Assembly (NCBI GenBank): GCA_028718985.1
Contig: JAQUKQ010000002.1
Location: forward strand, 1 to 64,000
DNA: 64,000 nucleotides
DNA from: Desulfobulbaceae bacterium
GTDB taxonomy: Bacteria > Desulfobacterota > Desulfobulbia > Desulfobulbales > VMSU01
Reading direction: 5' to 3'
Of this stretch, positions 6,066-14,833 are shown one piece after another. Position 1 is the stretch's first letter. The number at the start of each line of letters is the position of its first letter. The notes beneath the pieces were generated by a model. That model was not told the origin of the DNA and made no database searches. It worked only from the letters and a program-made list of their open reading frames with translations. Made by a program: the position numbers and the translations under genes.

Positions 6066-8321
6066 CTACTTGAAAAATCCCTGCAAGCGAGTGTTTATTT
6101 GATCCTGAACCTTCGTCTTGACTTGTTCTTTTACGGCATCGGCTTTTTGCTTTACTGTTTCACCGCCAATGGCAGCAAAATCGAGGGTGTACTTCAGGGC
6201 GCTAAACGGGCCCTTGACTCGAACTGGTACGGGGATGCCGTTAAGGTCATCTCTGCCGCCTTGTCCTTTAAGCGTTGCCGCTAAGGTAGCTTTGGCGAGA
6301 TAGTCCATGCTGTCGTGTGCAATATCGATATCTCCAGCACCGGACAAACGCAGCAGGGGGGATTTCAAGGAGAGGTCATCGTTGTGTGCTACCCCTTTGT
6401 TAATTGCAAATGTCGCCTTTAGTTCGGTGAAGTCAGTCTTCTCCGCACTGTTGGCGGACTGTGTCTGGTTGTTTGCACCACTCATCCCCAGGATGTTTTG
6501 CGCATCACGGATCTGCTTCGCGATGTTGATGCCCTGGATAGCTCCATCGGCCAAGTTGAGCGACATTGTACCGTTCATCATGTTCTTTAATCTACTGACG
6601 GTGTTGCCCTGCATGGAGAGGTCGAGCCCAACATCACCCCTTCCTTCCAAGGTGTCGAAATTGGCAGCATCTTTGGTCAGCGGCGCAACATTGATGCCGA
6701 TTAGATTTTGCGTGATCGTGATTTTTGGAGTGTTGGTGGCATCGATCGCAAGGCTACCTTTAACACTGCCGTCATAGAGATTGGCGCTGAGAGGATTGAT
6801 CTCCACCTGTCCGTCATGCGCTTTCAGGTCGAGACTGACGGCTGTAGATTTCACGTTTGCCACTTTCAAGGCGCCAATATGGACTTTGCCTGACATATTG
6901 AGTTTACGTAAGCCGGAGAGATCGAATGACTGCTCCGCCTCCTTCGCTGCTTTCGGGGCAGGGGGAGCCGCTTTTTTGGGGGGAAGATACAAATCTGCGT
7001 CAAACTGATCGACATCAAGATCAAATTGAATCGATGGGCTGGCAAAGCCTTTGGTGTTTATCTTGGCCTTGATCTGACTTTGTGCCAAACGACCGGAAAG
7101 GTCAAGCTCGACACTCTCTTTGCTGAGGCTCAACGCACTCTTTCCTTTCAGTTCAGCGCGTTGCGATTTACTGGGGAGTTTTTCTCCTGTAGCATTGAGC
7201 GTTAGCGTCAGATTGTCCAGGTGGAGTTGTTGCTCTTTAACATTTCCGGACAGTGGCGAGCTGAGTTTTAACGTGAGTGCCTGTTCCGCTTGTTTTACAT
7301 TAAGATCGAGGCTGAAAGCGCTGCTCTTGAAGGATTTGGCGCTTCCTTCAAGGCCAGGCAGAGAAAAGGCGGCTGTGACAGAGCCTGATTCCCCATCAAG
7401 TTTAGTGTTTGCTGTTAGCACGTCACCGGAAAATGTATCCTTGGCGAGTGTTACATTTTGGGCAAGCAGGCTGGCCTCAAACCTCTCTTTTGCTTTGACG
7501 CCCATCGCTTTAAACGATAATTTTGCAGTGCTGAACTCATGGCTAGTCAGGTTGGCACTGATGGTCCCGCTGGCTTGCAGATTGAGATCATTGGTGTCAA
7601 AAGCTGTTCCCTTCATCTGTAAGTCCATGTCTTCCAAACGATACTGCTTCTTGTCCAGATCAAAGGTCAGAGTGCTCTGCAGCCGTGAGGAAAGATCAAC
7701 GTTTGGTGCACTGGCTTGCACCACAGCAGAGAGGGTGATAGTCGTGGGGGTGTTATTTGCCAGGCGCCCGCTCTTGAGGCAGAGCTCTTTAATGGAGTAT
7801 TGTTTGGCTGTGGCCTCATCACGATAGGTGAAGCTTGTCTTTTCGATAGATATTGCGGCGATATCGAAGGTAATGTGCTGGCTATCTGTCTTTTTATCTC
7901 CTAGAGATGGAGCTTTTTTTTGTGAAGCGAGCAGGTCATCGATATTGGTTGAGCCATTATTTTGCCTGAATATGGTGGTCTGTAAGCCGCTGATGGAGAC
8001 ATCTTGCACCATTACCTGCTTGCTGAACAATGGCAAGAGTGCCAAAGAGACACGCATTTTGTCGACGGTAATCAACTCCTTATCACTCTTGACCTCAGAG
8101 AGCGACACCTTGCCCAGTTCTGCGCCAACATTAGGGAAAAACGAGAGCTTGACGTCACCATCAATTTTCAGAGTACGATTTTTGCTCTCATGTACGGTCT
8201 GAATGATTTTTTCTTTGTAATCGTTCGGGTTGAAGGTAGCAGCCAAATAGCCTGCGCCTAATAGCGCTACGCCAGCAAGGCCACCGGCTCCAAGCAGGCA
8301 ATAGGTAAGGAATTTGTTCAT
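6066..8321 (-). CDS. AsmA family inner-membrane/periplasmic protein
   Basis: 751 residues. One N-terminal membrane helix (LLGAGGLAGVALLGAGYLAATF) is followed by FNPNDYKEKIIQTVHESKNRTLKIDGDVKLSFFPNVGAELGKVSL, the AsmA entry motif. The rest is a long beta-rich groove-like domain ending in the AsmA C-terminal region (GRGDVGLDLSMQGNTVSRLKNMMNGTMSLNLADGAIQGINIAKQIRDAQ) and a final VRVKGPFSALKYTLDFAAIGGE. AsmA-like proteins are thought to bridge inner and outer membranes and move phospholipid. A GGAGAGG lies just before the ATG. DUF4197 follows downstream on the same strand. Its promoter should lie in the 185-base gap to the divergent lipoprotein gene. Confidence 0.92.
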   Translation of the reverse strand: MNKFLTYCLLGAGGLAGVALLGAGYLAATFNPNDYKEKIIQTVHESKNRTLKIDGDVKLSFFPNVGAELGKVSLSEVKSDKELITVDKMRVSLALLPLFSKQVMVQDVSISGLQTTIFRQNNGSTNIDDLLASQKKAPSLGDKKTDSQHITFDIAAISIEKTSFTYRDEATAKQYSIKELCLKSGRLANNTPTTITLSAVVQASAPNVDLSSRLQSTLTFDLDKKQYRLEDMDLQMKGTAFDTNDLNLQASGTISANLTSHEFSTAKLSFKAMGVKAKERFEASLLAQNVTLAKDTFSGDVLTANTKLDGESGSVTAAFSLPGLEGSAKSFKSSAFSLDLNVKQAEQALTLKLSSPLSGNVKEQQLHLDNLTLTLNATGEKLPSKSQRAELKGKSALSLSKESVELDLSGRLAQSQIKAKINTKGFASPSIQFDLDVDQFDADLYLPPKKAAPPAPKAAKEAEQSFDLSGLRKLNMSGKVHIGALKVANVKSTAVSLDLKAHDGQVEINPLSANLYDGSVKGSLAIDATNTPKITITQNLIGINVAPLTKDAANFDTLEGRGDVGLDLSMQGNTVSRLKNMMNGTMSLNLADGAIQGINIAKQIRDAQNILGMSGANNQTQSANSAEKTDFTELKATFAINKGVAHNDDLSLKSPLLRLSGAGDIDIAHDSMDYLAKATLAATLKGQGGRDDLNGIPVPVRVKGPFSALKYTLDFAAIGGETVKQKADAVKEQVKTKVQDQINTRLQGFFK

Positions 8322-8506
8322 GGCCTCTCCGCTTGATGTGACACAGGGAAATCACCTTTGTAGCGATACGTTAGCACCGAGTTAATTGTGACATGCTGAG
8401 GCCTGGTAAGTCAATTGATTTCCGGCTTTGCTGTTTGGATCGATTGAGGTAAAGTGAGGGGGAATAGGGGGAGAATCTTTGTGAAATTATTGAGGAGGAA
8501 ATAGTG

Positions 8507-9019
8507 ATGTTCGAGCAATCATTGGTCAGCAAACATTTTTGTTTATTAGTCATCTTGGCGTTAGCCGCCCTTTTTCTGTCGGGCTGTGGAGCCATGGGCG
8601 TTAAGGAGCGCCCACAAGTAAGTCTTGCGAACGTAGGTCTCGAAAGTATTGGCTTGTTTGAGCAACGACTTGCCCTCTCTCTACGGGTGCAAAATCCCAA
8701 CGGCTCTGACATGGAAATTCGTGGGTTATCTTGCACGTTGGATATCAATGGGCAGCGATTTGCGCAGGGAGGTAGCTCGAAACCGGTGACGGTTCCTGCC
8801 TATGGCGATATGTTGATGAAGGTCAATGCTAATGCTGGCACAGGCAGCGTGCTGCGTCAAATACAATCGCTTGCTGTGGGCGGACGAGAGGCAATTGATT
8901 ACCGCCTGCAGGGGCGAGCTGATGTCAATGGCCTTGGACTGGTTCCCTTTGATCAGGTTGGCGATATTCCCCTGATGTCCCTGTTGGGGCAACCTGCACA
9001 GCCTGGGCACAAATTCTGA
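8507..9019 (+). CDS. LEA14/WHy-domain lipoprotein
   Basis: 170 residues from the ATG at 8507, 8 bases after AGGAGG; a GTG at 8504 is also in range. The signal sequence ends in the lipobox LSGC, so the mature protein should be lipidated. The body is a single beta-sandwich of the WHy/LEA type-2 kind: SLANVGLESIGLFEQRLALSLRVQNPNGSDMEIRGLSCTLDINGQRFAQGGS and a later QGRADVNGLGLVPFDQVGDIPLM. Such lipoproteins are common in proteobacteria; their role is unclear, probably in the envelope or stress-related. It is divergent from asmA and convergent with the RluA gene, so it is a single-gene unit. Confidence 0.85.
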   Translation: MFEQSLVSKHFCLLVILALAALFLSGCGAMGVKERPQVSLANVGLESIGLFEQRLALSLRVQNPNGSDMEIRGLSCTLDINGQRFAQGGSSKPVTVPAYGDMLMKVNANAGTGSVLRQIQSLAVGGREAIDYRLQGRADVNGLGLVPFDQVGDIPLMSLLGQPAQPGHKF

Positions 9020-9034
9020 TGGTGTCCTGATTTT

Positions 9035-9916
9035 TTACCACAAAAGTTTTCTCTCCGACTGAAACTCCATCCTCTTGCCGGTGATTGGATCGTCAAATTG
9101 CAAAGCTTGGGCGATCAGTTGCAGCGGTTTGTCAAAGTCGTCATCACGTTTGGGGAGGAGATTGGGATAATACCTGTCGTTGATAATCCCAAAACCTAAG
9201 CCACTCAGGTGAAGCCGTAATTGATGCTTTTTGCCGGTGATCGGCTGCAGCAGAAAATGACCTTTTTCTCCACGGGCTTCCTTGAGGGTGATCCGTGTGC
9301 GGCTGTTGATCGGGCCATTGGCGGTTTTGACCCTGAACCAGGGCGAGCCGACCTCGATTCGATTCTCAATCAACCACTGCTGTTGCTGTTGCGCCTCTGG
9401 GTAGTGGCAAAGTGCCTGGTACGTTTTTTCTGCGGCGCCATGCATGAACAGATCGTGGTAGACCCCCCTGTTCTGCTTCTTTGTTGAAAAGAGCACAACT
9501 CCCGCGGTTTCGCGGTCGATTCGATGAATCGGCGCTAGGTCAAGAATGCCAGTTTTTCGTTGCAGGCGTCCCAATAAACACTCGTTAACGTAGGGGCCAC
9601 TAGGGATTACTGGCAGAAAATGCGGTTTGCAGGCCACGAGTATCTCATCATTTTGGAAGAGGATACTCTCTGCAAAAGGGACAACGGGCTCTTGGCTTTG
9701 TTCACGGAAATAATAGATTTTCTGCTGGGGGATATATGGTGTGTGCGCAGCAATCGGCAGTCTTCGGTCGTTTAAGACCTTGCCTTGCTCAAAGCGTTGT
9801 TGCCAGATTTCGGGGGATACTTGGGGAAATCTGGCGACCAGAAAAGAGAATACGGAAGGATAGGGCGGCTCAATTTTCGGCAGGGTTACTTTTGAGGGGT
9901 GGAGTGCGATCGCCAT
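9035..9916 (-). CDS. RluA-type RNA pseudouridine synthase
   Basis: 293 residues. The catalytic motif HRIDRETAGVVLFS, with the conserved Asp in HRLDxxTSG, is present, followed by the KTYQALCHY strand and the C-terminal GKKHQLRLHLSGLGFGIINDRYYPNL of the RluA family. These enzymes turn uridine into pseudouridine in rRNA or tRNA. The N-terminal FEQGKVLNDRRLPIAAHTPYIPQQKIYYFREQ looks like a diverged S4-like segment. The exact RNA target cannot be told from sequence; the short form and lack of a full S4 domain resemble the TruC/RluA-like group. It ends 15 bases from the convergent lipoprotein gene and follows the DUF6178 gene by about 30 bases. Confidence 0.9.
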   Translation of the reverse strand: MAIALHPSKVTLPKIEPPYPSVFSFLVARFPQVSPEIWQQRFEQGKVLNDRRLPIAAHTPYIPQQKIYYFREQSQEPVVPFAESILFQNDEILVACKPHFLPVIPSGPYVNECLLGRLQRKTGILDLAPIHRIDRETAGVVLFSTKKQNRGVYHDLFMHGAAEKTYQALCHYPEAQQQQQWLIENRIEVGSPWFRVKTANGPINSRTRITLKEARGEKGHFLLQPITGKKHQLRLHLSGLGFGIINDRYYPNLLPKRDDDFDKPLQLIAQALQFDDPITGKRMEFQSERKLLW

Positions 9917-9947
9917 GGTGCGGAGATGACTCAGTTGGCCAGGGTGC

Positions 9948-11288
9948 TCATCTCGTTTGACCTAAACGGATGATAATTTGCTGCAAGCGCAGTTGTGCTG
10001 CAATGATGTCCGCACGGCAGGCAAAGGCTTGTGTTTTTTCCGGATTTGCTGGATCAAAGCCACCAAAGAGAGGGTGGCGACCTTTCAGCGCGTTGACGAA
10101 GGCGCGATTTAAGCGGTCTTCGGGTTCGTCAGACTGCTTCATCTCCGGCAAGGAGTACCAAGCGTGAAAAGAGGCGAGCTGCATGGCTTTTTTCAGATCA
10201 TGCTGGAGAGGTTCTGTGGCGGCATAACCATGGCGGAAGAGATCGCGCATACTCCACTGTTTCATCAGGTCGACAGCCCTGAGGGCATCGCTGGTGCTTT
10301 TTTTAGGTTTTTTTTCGGGAGACATTTTGGTGAGCAAGGACTCCAGGCCAAGGGAGATTGTATCCCTCACCCGCATGGCGATGTCTGCAACGTATTCAAT
10401 GTCCCGTGGGGTCTCGCCATAGGCGATGATGGCCGTGTTGATGGCCCAGACGAGTTCTTGCTCAAGGCGGCACAGGGCTGAGGGTTCTGAGATCAGAGCC
10501 AAGGCTCGCACCAACAAGTTGGATTCCCCCAATAATTGAGCGTAGAGGGCTGGCAGGCGAGTGACGGCACACTCATCTGGCTCCAACGAACGGGGCGGTG
10601 GTTGCTGACGGGGCGGTGTGAAGAGGATTGTCGCCTCGTCTGCAGCAACAAAACCCAACTCGTGCATGCGATTGCTTCTGAAGCGCAGAGCCTCCTCCTC
10701 TACCTGACTTGGCATCTCCCAGCGTACCGAGGAGATGAGATGCCTGGCCTCCTCTTCATCGTAATTGTAGAGTGCCCCGACAAGCCCCAACGGATTGATC
10801 TTCATCGGTTCGTCGCCTTTAACCTCCAGGAGATAGAGACCGTCGGGCGTGCTGGCTCGAAGGGTCTCTTCAATGTCGTCTTCGGGGTCTGGAATCTGGT
10901 CATCTTCAAAAGAGTAGACCTTCAGTGTTTGGGCCAGGAAGAGGATCTGCACCTCATGATCCAAGGCCAAAAAGGTTTGGGCTACGATAGTTGTATCGGC
11001 GTCAATAAAGGCTGCCAGCCATTCCCCTAGAGCACTTGCCTGAAAATCATGGCGCTGCCAGCAGGTGAGATCAATGTTGGCCTGTAATTGTTCTTGTGTC
11101 AGGTGCAGAAGCAACGGCTTGGCTTGTTCAAGCCCCAACTCCCGTGCAATCAGATAGGCCTCAAGTGGTTCTAAGGAGGCGACTTCTTCGGCCTGATTTT
11201 CGGACTCAAGCAGTCTAGCACCTCGACGGGCCAGGGCGCGGGTGAGGTCGGCTCGGAAACGGGTCAGTTCTATTATGTTGTTTGTCAT
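9948..11288 (-). CDS. DUF6178 family protein
   Basis: 446 residues, soluble and acidic, without signal peptide or membrane helices. Recognisable stretches include SLEPLEAYLIARELGLEQAKPLLLHLTQEQLQANIDLTCW, SALGEWLAAFI, YNYDEEEARHLISSVRWEMPSQVEEEALRFRSNRMHELGF and a C-terminal FGGFDPANPEKTQAFACRADI. I recognise this as the DUF6178 type found in deltaproteobacteria and relatives; no function is known. No catalytic or binding motif stands out. It is upstream of the RluA gene on the same strand with a small gap, so the two may form an operon, with the promoter in the preceding 244-base gap. Confidence 0.75.
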   Translation of the reverse strand: MTNNIIELTRFRADLTRALARRGARLLESENQAEEVASLEPLEAYLIARELGLEQAKPLLLHLTQEQLQANIDLTCWQRHDFQASALGEWLAAFIDADTTIVAQTFLALDHEVQILFLAQTLKVYSFEDDQIPDPEDDIEETLRASTPDGLYLLEVKGDEPMKINPLGLVGALYNYDEEEARHLISSVRWEMPSQVEEEALRFRSNRMHELGFVAADEATILFTPPRQQPPPRSLEPDECAVTRLPALYAQLLGESNLLVRALALISEPSALCRLEQELVWAINTAIIAYGETPRDIEYVADIAMRVRDTISLGLESLLTKMSPEKKPKKSTSDALRAVDLMKQWSMRDLFRHGYAATEPLQHDLKKAMQLASFHAWYSLPEMKQSDEPEDRLNRAFVNALKGRHPLFGGFDPANPEKTQAFACRADIIAAQLRLQQIIIRLGQTR

Positions 11289-11452
11289 TGTCGTGTCGGT
11301 GTGGGTGAAATGGCAAGCGGGTCGTTTTTTGAGGCTTCACGACTTCCCTCTAGGGTGAAACATCGATGTTGTCGCAAAAGCAAGGCTGCAGAGTACCACA
11401 CCGGACGCTCACTGCAAAGCAAGGAAAGTCGTTTTGTCGATGGAAGATACTG

Positions 11453-11466
11453 TAACGATATCGTTA
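11453..11466. repeat. 14-bp perfect palindrome in the gap between hybrid kinase and DUF6178 genes
   Basis: TAACGATATCGTTA at 11453-11466 is a perfect palindrome in the 244-base gap (11289-11532), about 165 bases upstream of the DUF6178 start. It could be a dimeric-regulator operator for that gene. The rest of the gap shows no gene. Confidence 0.3.
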
Positions 11467-11532
11467 AAAAAGTCGGATCACGCTGAAATGAGAAAGGTAA
11501 GGGGTGCTTGATAGGAATTGTTGAAAGAGACC

Positions 11533-14500
11533 TTAGTCAATAAACTGACGGATCTCATTTTGTAGGCAAAGATATTGGCTGTCAAGGAGGGGAAGCAGGG
11601 CGACGGCTTTATCGATTTCACCCTCCCTGCCAGCCTCTTCAAGCTGCCAGGCGATCTCTTGAAACGCCAGGGCGCTGATGTTTCTTGCCGCACCTTTCAC
11701 TGTATGTCCTTGATCCTTAATCTGCAGGGCATCACCACTTTCTACAGCTGCGCGAAGCGCAGCGATTTTGCTCGGCATGTCATCAAGAAAGACGGCAAGT
11801 ACCTCTTCTGCGAGTTCCCTATCGTCCATCAAACGGCAGAGGAGGTCGGTACGATCCAGAATAAGGGTGTTTTTCTCTACCGCCATTTGTTCAGGCAGTC
11901 CCTGGATTATGTCGCAGGGGATGTTGCTTTCGACCTCCCTTCCCAACCATTTGAGTAGAACCAAGGCCAAGGCCCGGATTGACAAGGGCTTGCTCAAGTA
12001 GTCGTCCATGCCGGATGCCAGGCATTTTTCTCGATCACCAGTCAGGGCATGTGCGGTCATGGCGACGATGGGGATTCTCTCTCCTTCCTTCTCGATGGCT
12101 CTGATGTTTGCTGTAGCGACCAGACCGTCCATGAGCGGCATTTGGCAGTCCATGAAGATCAGGTCGTAGGTGTCGTCTTGAAAGGCTCGTAAGGCCTCCT
12201 GACCATTTGTTACGACGACGGGTTCAATGCCAAATTTGTTGAGCAGACCGAAGGCAACTTTTTGGTTGGTCAGGTTGTCTTCGGCCAGTAGTACTTTAGC
12301 TCCTGGTCGAAGTGCAGAGGATAAGCTCTCAAAGGGTGTTGTCTCTGAGATGACTGCTCGACTGAGGGGAAAACTGGATTGTCCATGTTGCACTGCTATC
12401 ATGGCGGTTGCCAGAGCCTGCCGTTTAATGGGCTTGTCAAGCAGGGCACTGATGCCTTTTTTCTTAAGTTCTTGAGAGTTTGTCTGACGACTCATGGGGC
12501 TCATCAAGAGCAGACTTGGGGTGCCATAGTCGTTCTCTGCGCTAAGTAATGCCCACAACGAATTTTCGGGATCATCAGAGAGGTCATCGCCAAGCAGAAC
12601 TGCCTGAAATGATGTTCCTGCTGCCATGGCTTGACGGAGCAGGGAAAGCGCCTCGGCTTTGGAGGCCGCCTCCGAGGTGAAGCAACCCAGTTCGGCAAGC
12701 ATGAGTGTCAGGCACTGGCGGCAACTGCTGTTGTTATCCACCACCAGCACCCGCATGCCAGCGTCAAGCAAAGGGGTGCTGGTAGATATAGAAGGGGATG
12801 GCTGTACGGTTTGGTCGAGTTTGGCGGTGAACCAAAAGAGAGAACCTTCACCTTTTTGGCTCTTCACGCCAATCTGCCCGTTCATTAGCTCAACAAGCTG
12901 TTTGCAGATAGCAAGGCCAAGCCCGGTACCGCCAAAGTTTCTGGTAGTGGAGGTGTCAGCCTGAACAAAAGGCTTAAACAGAGAGGATATTTCTTGGGAG
13001 TCGATGCCGATACCCGTGTCGCTGATCTCAACGAGCAGTGATATTTTTTTATCGAAAAGTTCCGTTTGCCTGATTTTGATCGATACCTCTCCATGGCTTG
13101 TAAATTTTATGGCGTTCGATGTGAGGTTGCTGATGACTTGGCGCAGGCGTACCGGGTCTCCATGCACGCGACATGGAAGTTGACTATCAATTTGGCAGAT
13201 GAACTCGACCCCTTTTTTCTGGGCTGAGATGGCCAAGAGGTCGCTACACTCTTCAACAAGTGCGGCAAGGTCAAAATCGATCGCTTCAAGAGTCAGCTTA
13301 CCGGCTTCTATCTTAGAGAAGTCAAGGATGTCATTGATGATGAAAAGCAACGCATCGGCGCTGGAACGGATGGTGCTCAAATAATCCCGCTGTTCGGCAC
13401 TTGGGTTAGTGTTCAGCAAGAGGTCTGTCATGCCGATAACACCATTCATAGGCGTCCTGATCTCATGGCTCATGTTTGCTAAAAAATCACTTTTGGCAGC
13501 ATTGGCACGATCCGCTTCAATGGCCAGTTTGTTGGCCAAGGAGATGGATTCTTGAAGATGACGGTTGCTTTCTTGCAGTTCCTCCTTTGACTTCAGCAAG
13601 GCGTTTTCGGCGATTTTTTGCAAGGTAATGTCTTTGCACGACTCGATCATCTGAATAACTTTACCGTCTTCATCAAAAATTGGAGAGGCGGTGATATCGA
13701 CCCAGCGTGATTCACCGCTGGCGGTATAATGGGTGTGCAGGATATTGACCGGTTTTTTGTGTTGCAAGACAAGGGGTAGCGGACAAGGGTCATTACTGCC
13801 GGTGCAGGGGGTATCCTGATGGTGTGAGACATGGTGACAACACAAGTTTTTGCTCACCGGGTCACCTCCTGCCGCTTGGCGGACTGCCTTGTTGGCCATG
13901 ACGATTTTGTAGTTGCGATCGATGACCAAAAAGGTGTCTGGGATGGCGTCAATGGCGGTAGTCAGTTGATCATGGGCGCGCCTGAGTTCTTTTTCTGCTC
14001 GGGATGCTTTTTGAACAAAGATCCAGAGAAAAGAGAGAATGCCGCCTGAGGCAAGGGCCAACAAGCCACCGGCAAGAATTTTTATGGTGTTTAAGTGATT
14101 TTGTTGCAACGTCAGGTCACGGTCAATTTCGATGGCGCCTTTAAAAACACCCTTTTGCATGACAGGGATTATGGTTTCAGCAATAAAGGTGGTGAGGAAG
14201 TCGTTGCCGACTTGTTGGTTTAGGCGGACAATTTTCGATGAGTTGATTCCCTTTTTGACCGTGTCGAAAACCTCCTTGCTTTTGTTGATTGTGTTGCGAT
14301 CTGCCGGTTGACTGGCATAGATGATAGTGCCGTTAGCCGAAAAGATGATTACTCGTTTGAGATCAAAATCTTCGACAATCTCGTTTATTGCGGACGATGG
14401 TGGTGGTGGGCCCGCAAAACAGCTTGGGCAGAGATGTTGGAAATGGGTGACGATCTGAGCGGCGTCACGCTCCATTGAGGTGAGCAGGAAATTATCGAAG

Positions 14501-14598
14501 AGCGGGAATATGTAAAAGTAGTTGAAGGAGACAAGGGCAATGACCGCAACGCATAGGGCATTGAAGATGTGCTTGGCTTTGATTGATTTTTCGTTCAC
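11533..14598 (-). CDS. BarA-like hybrid sensor histidine kinase (sensor-PAS-HK-REC-REC-Hpt)
   Basis: 1021 residues. Two membrane helices (about 10-33 and 172-193) bracket a periplasmic sensor with CPSC near residue 58. A PAS domain follows (AIDAIPDTFLVIDRNYKIVMANKA), with the cysteine-rich LCCHHVSHHQDTPCTGSNDPCPL loop often seen in anaerobes. The kinase core has His378 in ANMSHEIRTPMNGVIG, then the N, G1 and G2 boxes (NLTSNAIKFT, DTGIGI, GGTGLGLAI). The first receiver (VLVVDNNSSCRQCLT) has lost the normal DD pair and phospho-acceptor context and looks degenerate; the second (VLLAEDNLTN, DLIFMDCQMPLMDG) is intact. A C-terminal Hpt domain carries HTVKGAARNIS. It should run a multistep phosphorelay to an unlinked response regulator. 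It stands alone, without an adjacent regulator. Confidence 0.93.
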   Translation of the reverse strand: MNEKSIKAKHIFNALCVAVIALVSFNYFYIFPLFDNFLLTSMERDAAQIVTHFQHLCPSCFAGPPPPSSAINEIVEDFDLKRVIIFSANGTIIYASQPADRNTINKSKEVFDTVKKGINSSKIVRLNQQVGNDFLTTFIAETIIPVMQKGVFKGAIEIDRDLTLQQNHLNTIKILAGGLLALASGGILSFLWIFVQKASRAEKELRRAHDQLTTAIDAIPDTFLVIDRNYKIVMANKAVRQAAGGDPVSKNLCCHHVSHHQDTPCTGSNDPCPLPLVLQHKKPVNILHTHYTASGESRWVDITASPIFDEDGKVIQMIESCKDITLQKIAENALLKSKEELQESNRHLQESISLANKLAIEADRANAAKSDFLANMSHEIRTPMNGVIGMTDLLLNTNPSAEQRDYLSTIRSSADALLFIINDILDFSKIEAGKLTLEAIDFDLAALVEECSDLLAISAQKKGVEFICQIDSQLPCRVHGDPVRLRQVISNLTSNAIKFTSHGEVSIKIRQTELFDKKISLLVEISDTGIGIDSQEISSLFKPFVQADTSTTRNFGGTGLGLAICKQLVELMNGQIGVKSQKGEGSLFWFTAKLDQTVQPSPSISTSTPLLDAGMRVLVVDNNSSCRQCLTLMLAELGCFTSEAASKAEALSLLRQAMAAGTSFQAVLLGDDLSDDPENSLWALLSAENDYGTPSLLLMSPMSRQTNSQELKKKGISALLDKPIKRQALATAMIAVQHGQSSFPLSRAVISETTPFESLSSALRPGAKVLLAEDNLTNQKVAFGLLNKFGIEPVVVTNGQEALRAFQDDTYDLIFMDCQMPLMDGLVATANIRAIEKEGERIPIVAMTAHALTGDREKCLASGMDDYLSKPLSIRALALVLLKWLGREVESNIPCDIIQGLPEQMAVEKNTLILDRTDLLCRLMDDRELAEEVLAVFLDDMPSKIAALRAAVESGDALQIKDQGHTVKGAARNISALAFQEIAWQLEEAGREGEIDKAVALLPLLDSQYLCLQNEIRQFID

Positions 14599-14770
14599 AA
14601 GAGCTCCTGAAATTACCTGAGTATACGGTCTTGATTCAGTATGGAGACAAGGGCTTTCACTGTCAAGAAATAGTACAGAGTGAAAGGAAAATAGAAGAGA
14701 TGTTCTTGGTGTAGCATAATCAGGATCGTGAGTCGATGGGTTCCGTTACGGGAGTGCAGGAGAGGGAATA

Positions 14771-14810
14771 AAAAAAGGTCGATGCACCGGTGGGCGCATC
14801 GACCTTTTTT
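14771..14810 (-). terminator. Intrinsic terminator downstream of the symporter operon
   Basis: AAAAAAGGTCGATGC (14771-14785) and its perfect complement GCATCGACCTTTTTT (14796-14810) form a 15-bp stem with a 10-base loop, 23 bases after the symporter stop. The A/T-rich arms allow termination in both directions. Confidence 0.85.
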
Positions 14811-14833
14811 AATGAAACAGAGCGGGAGGTAAA

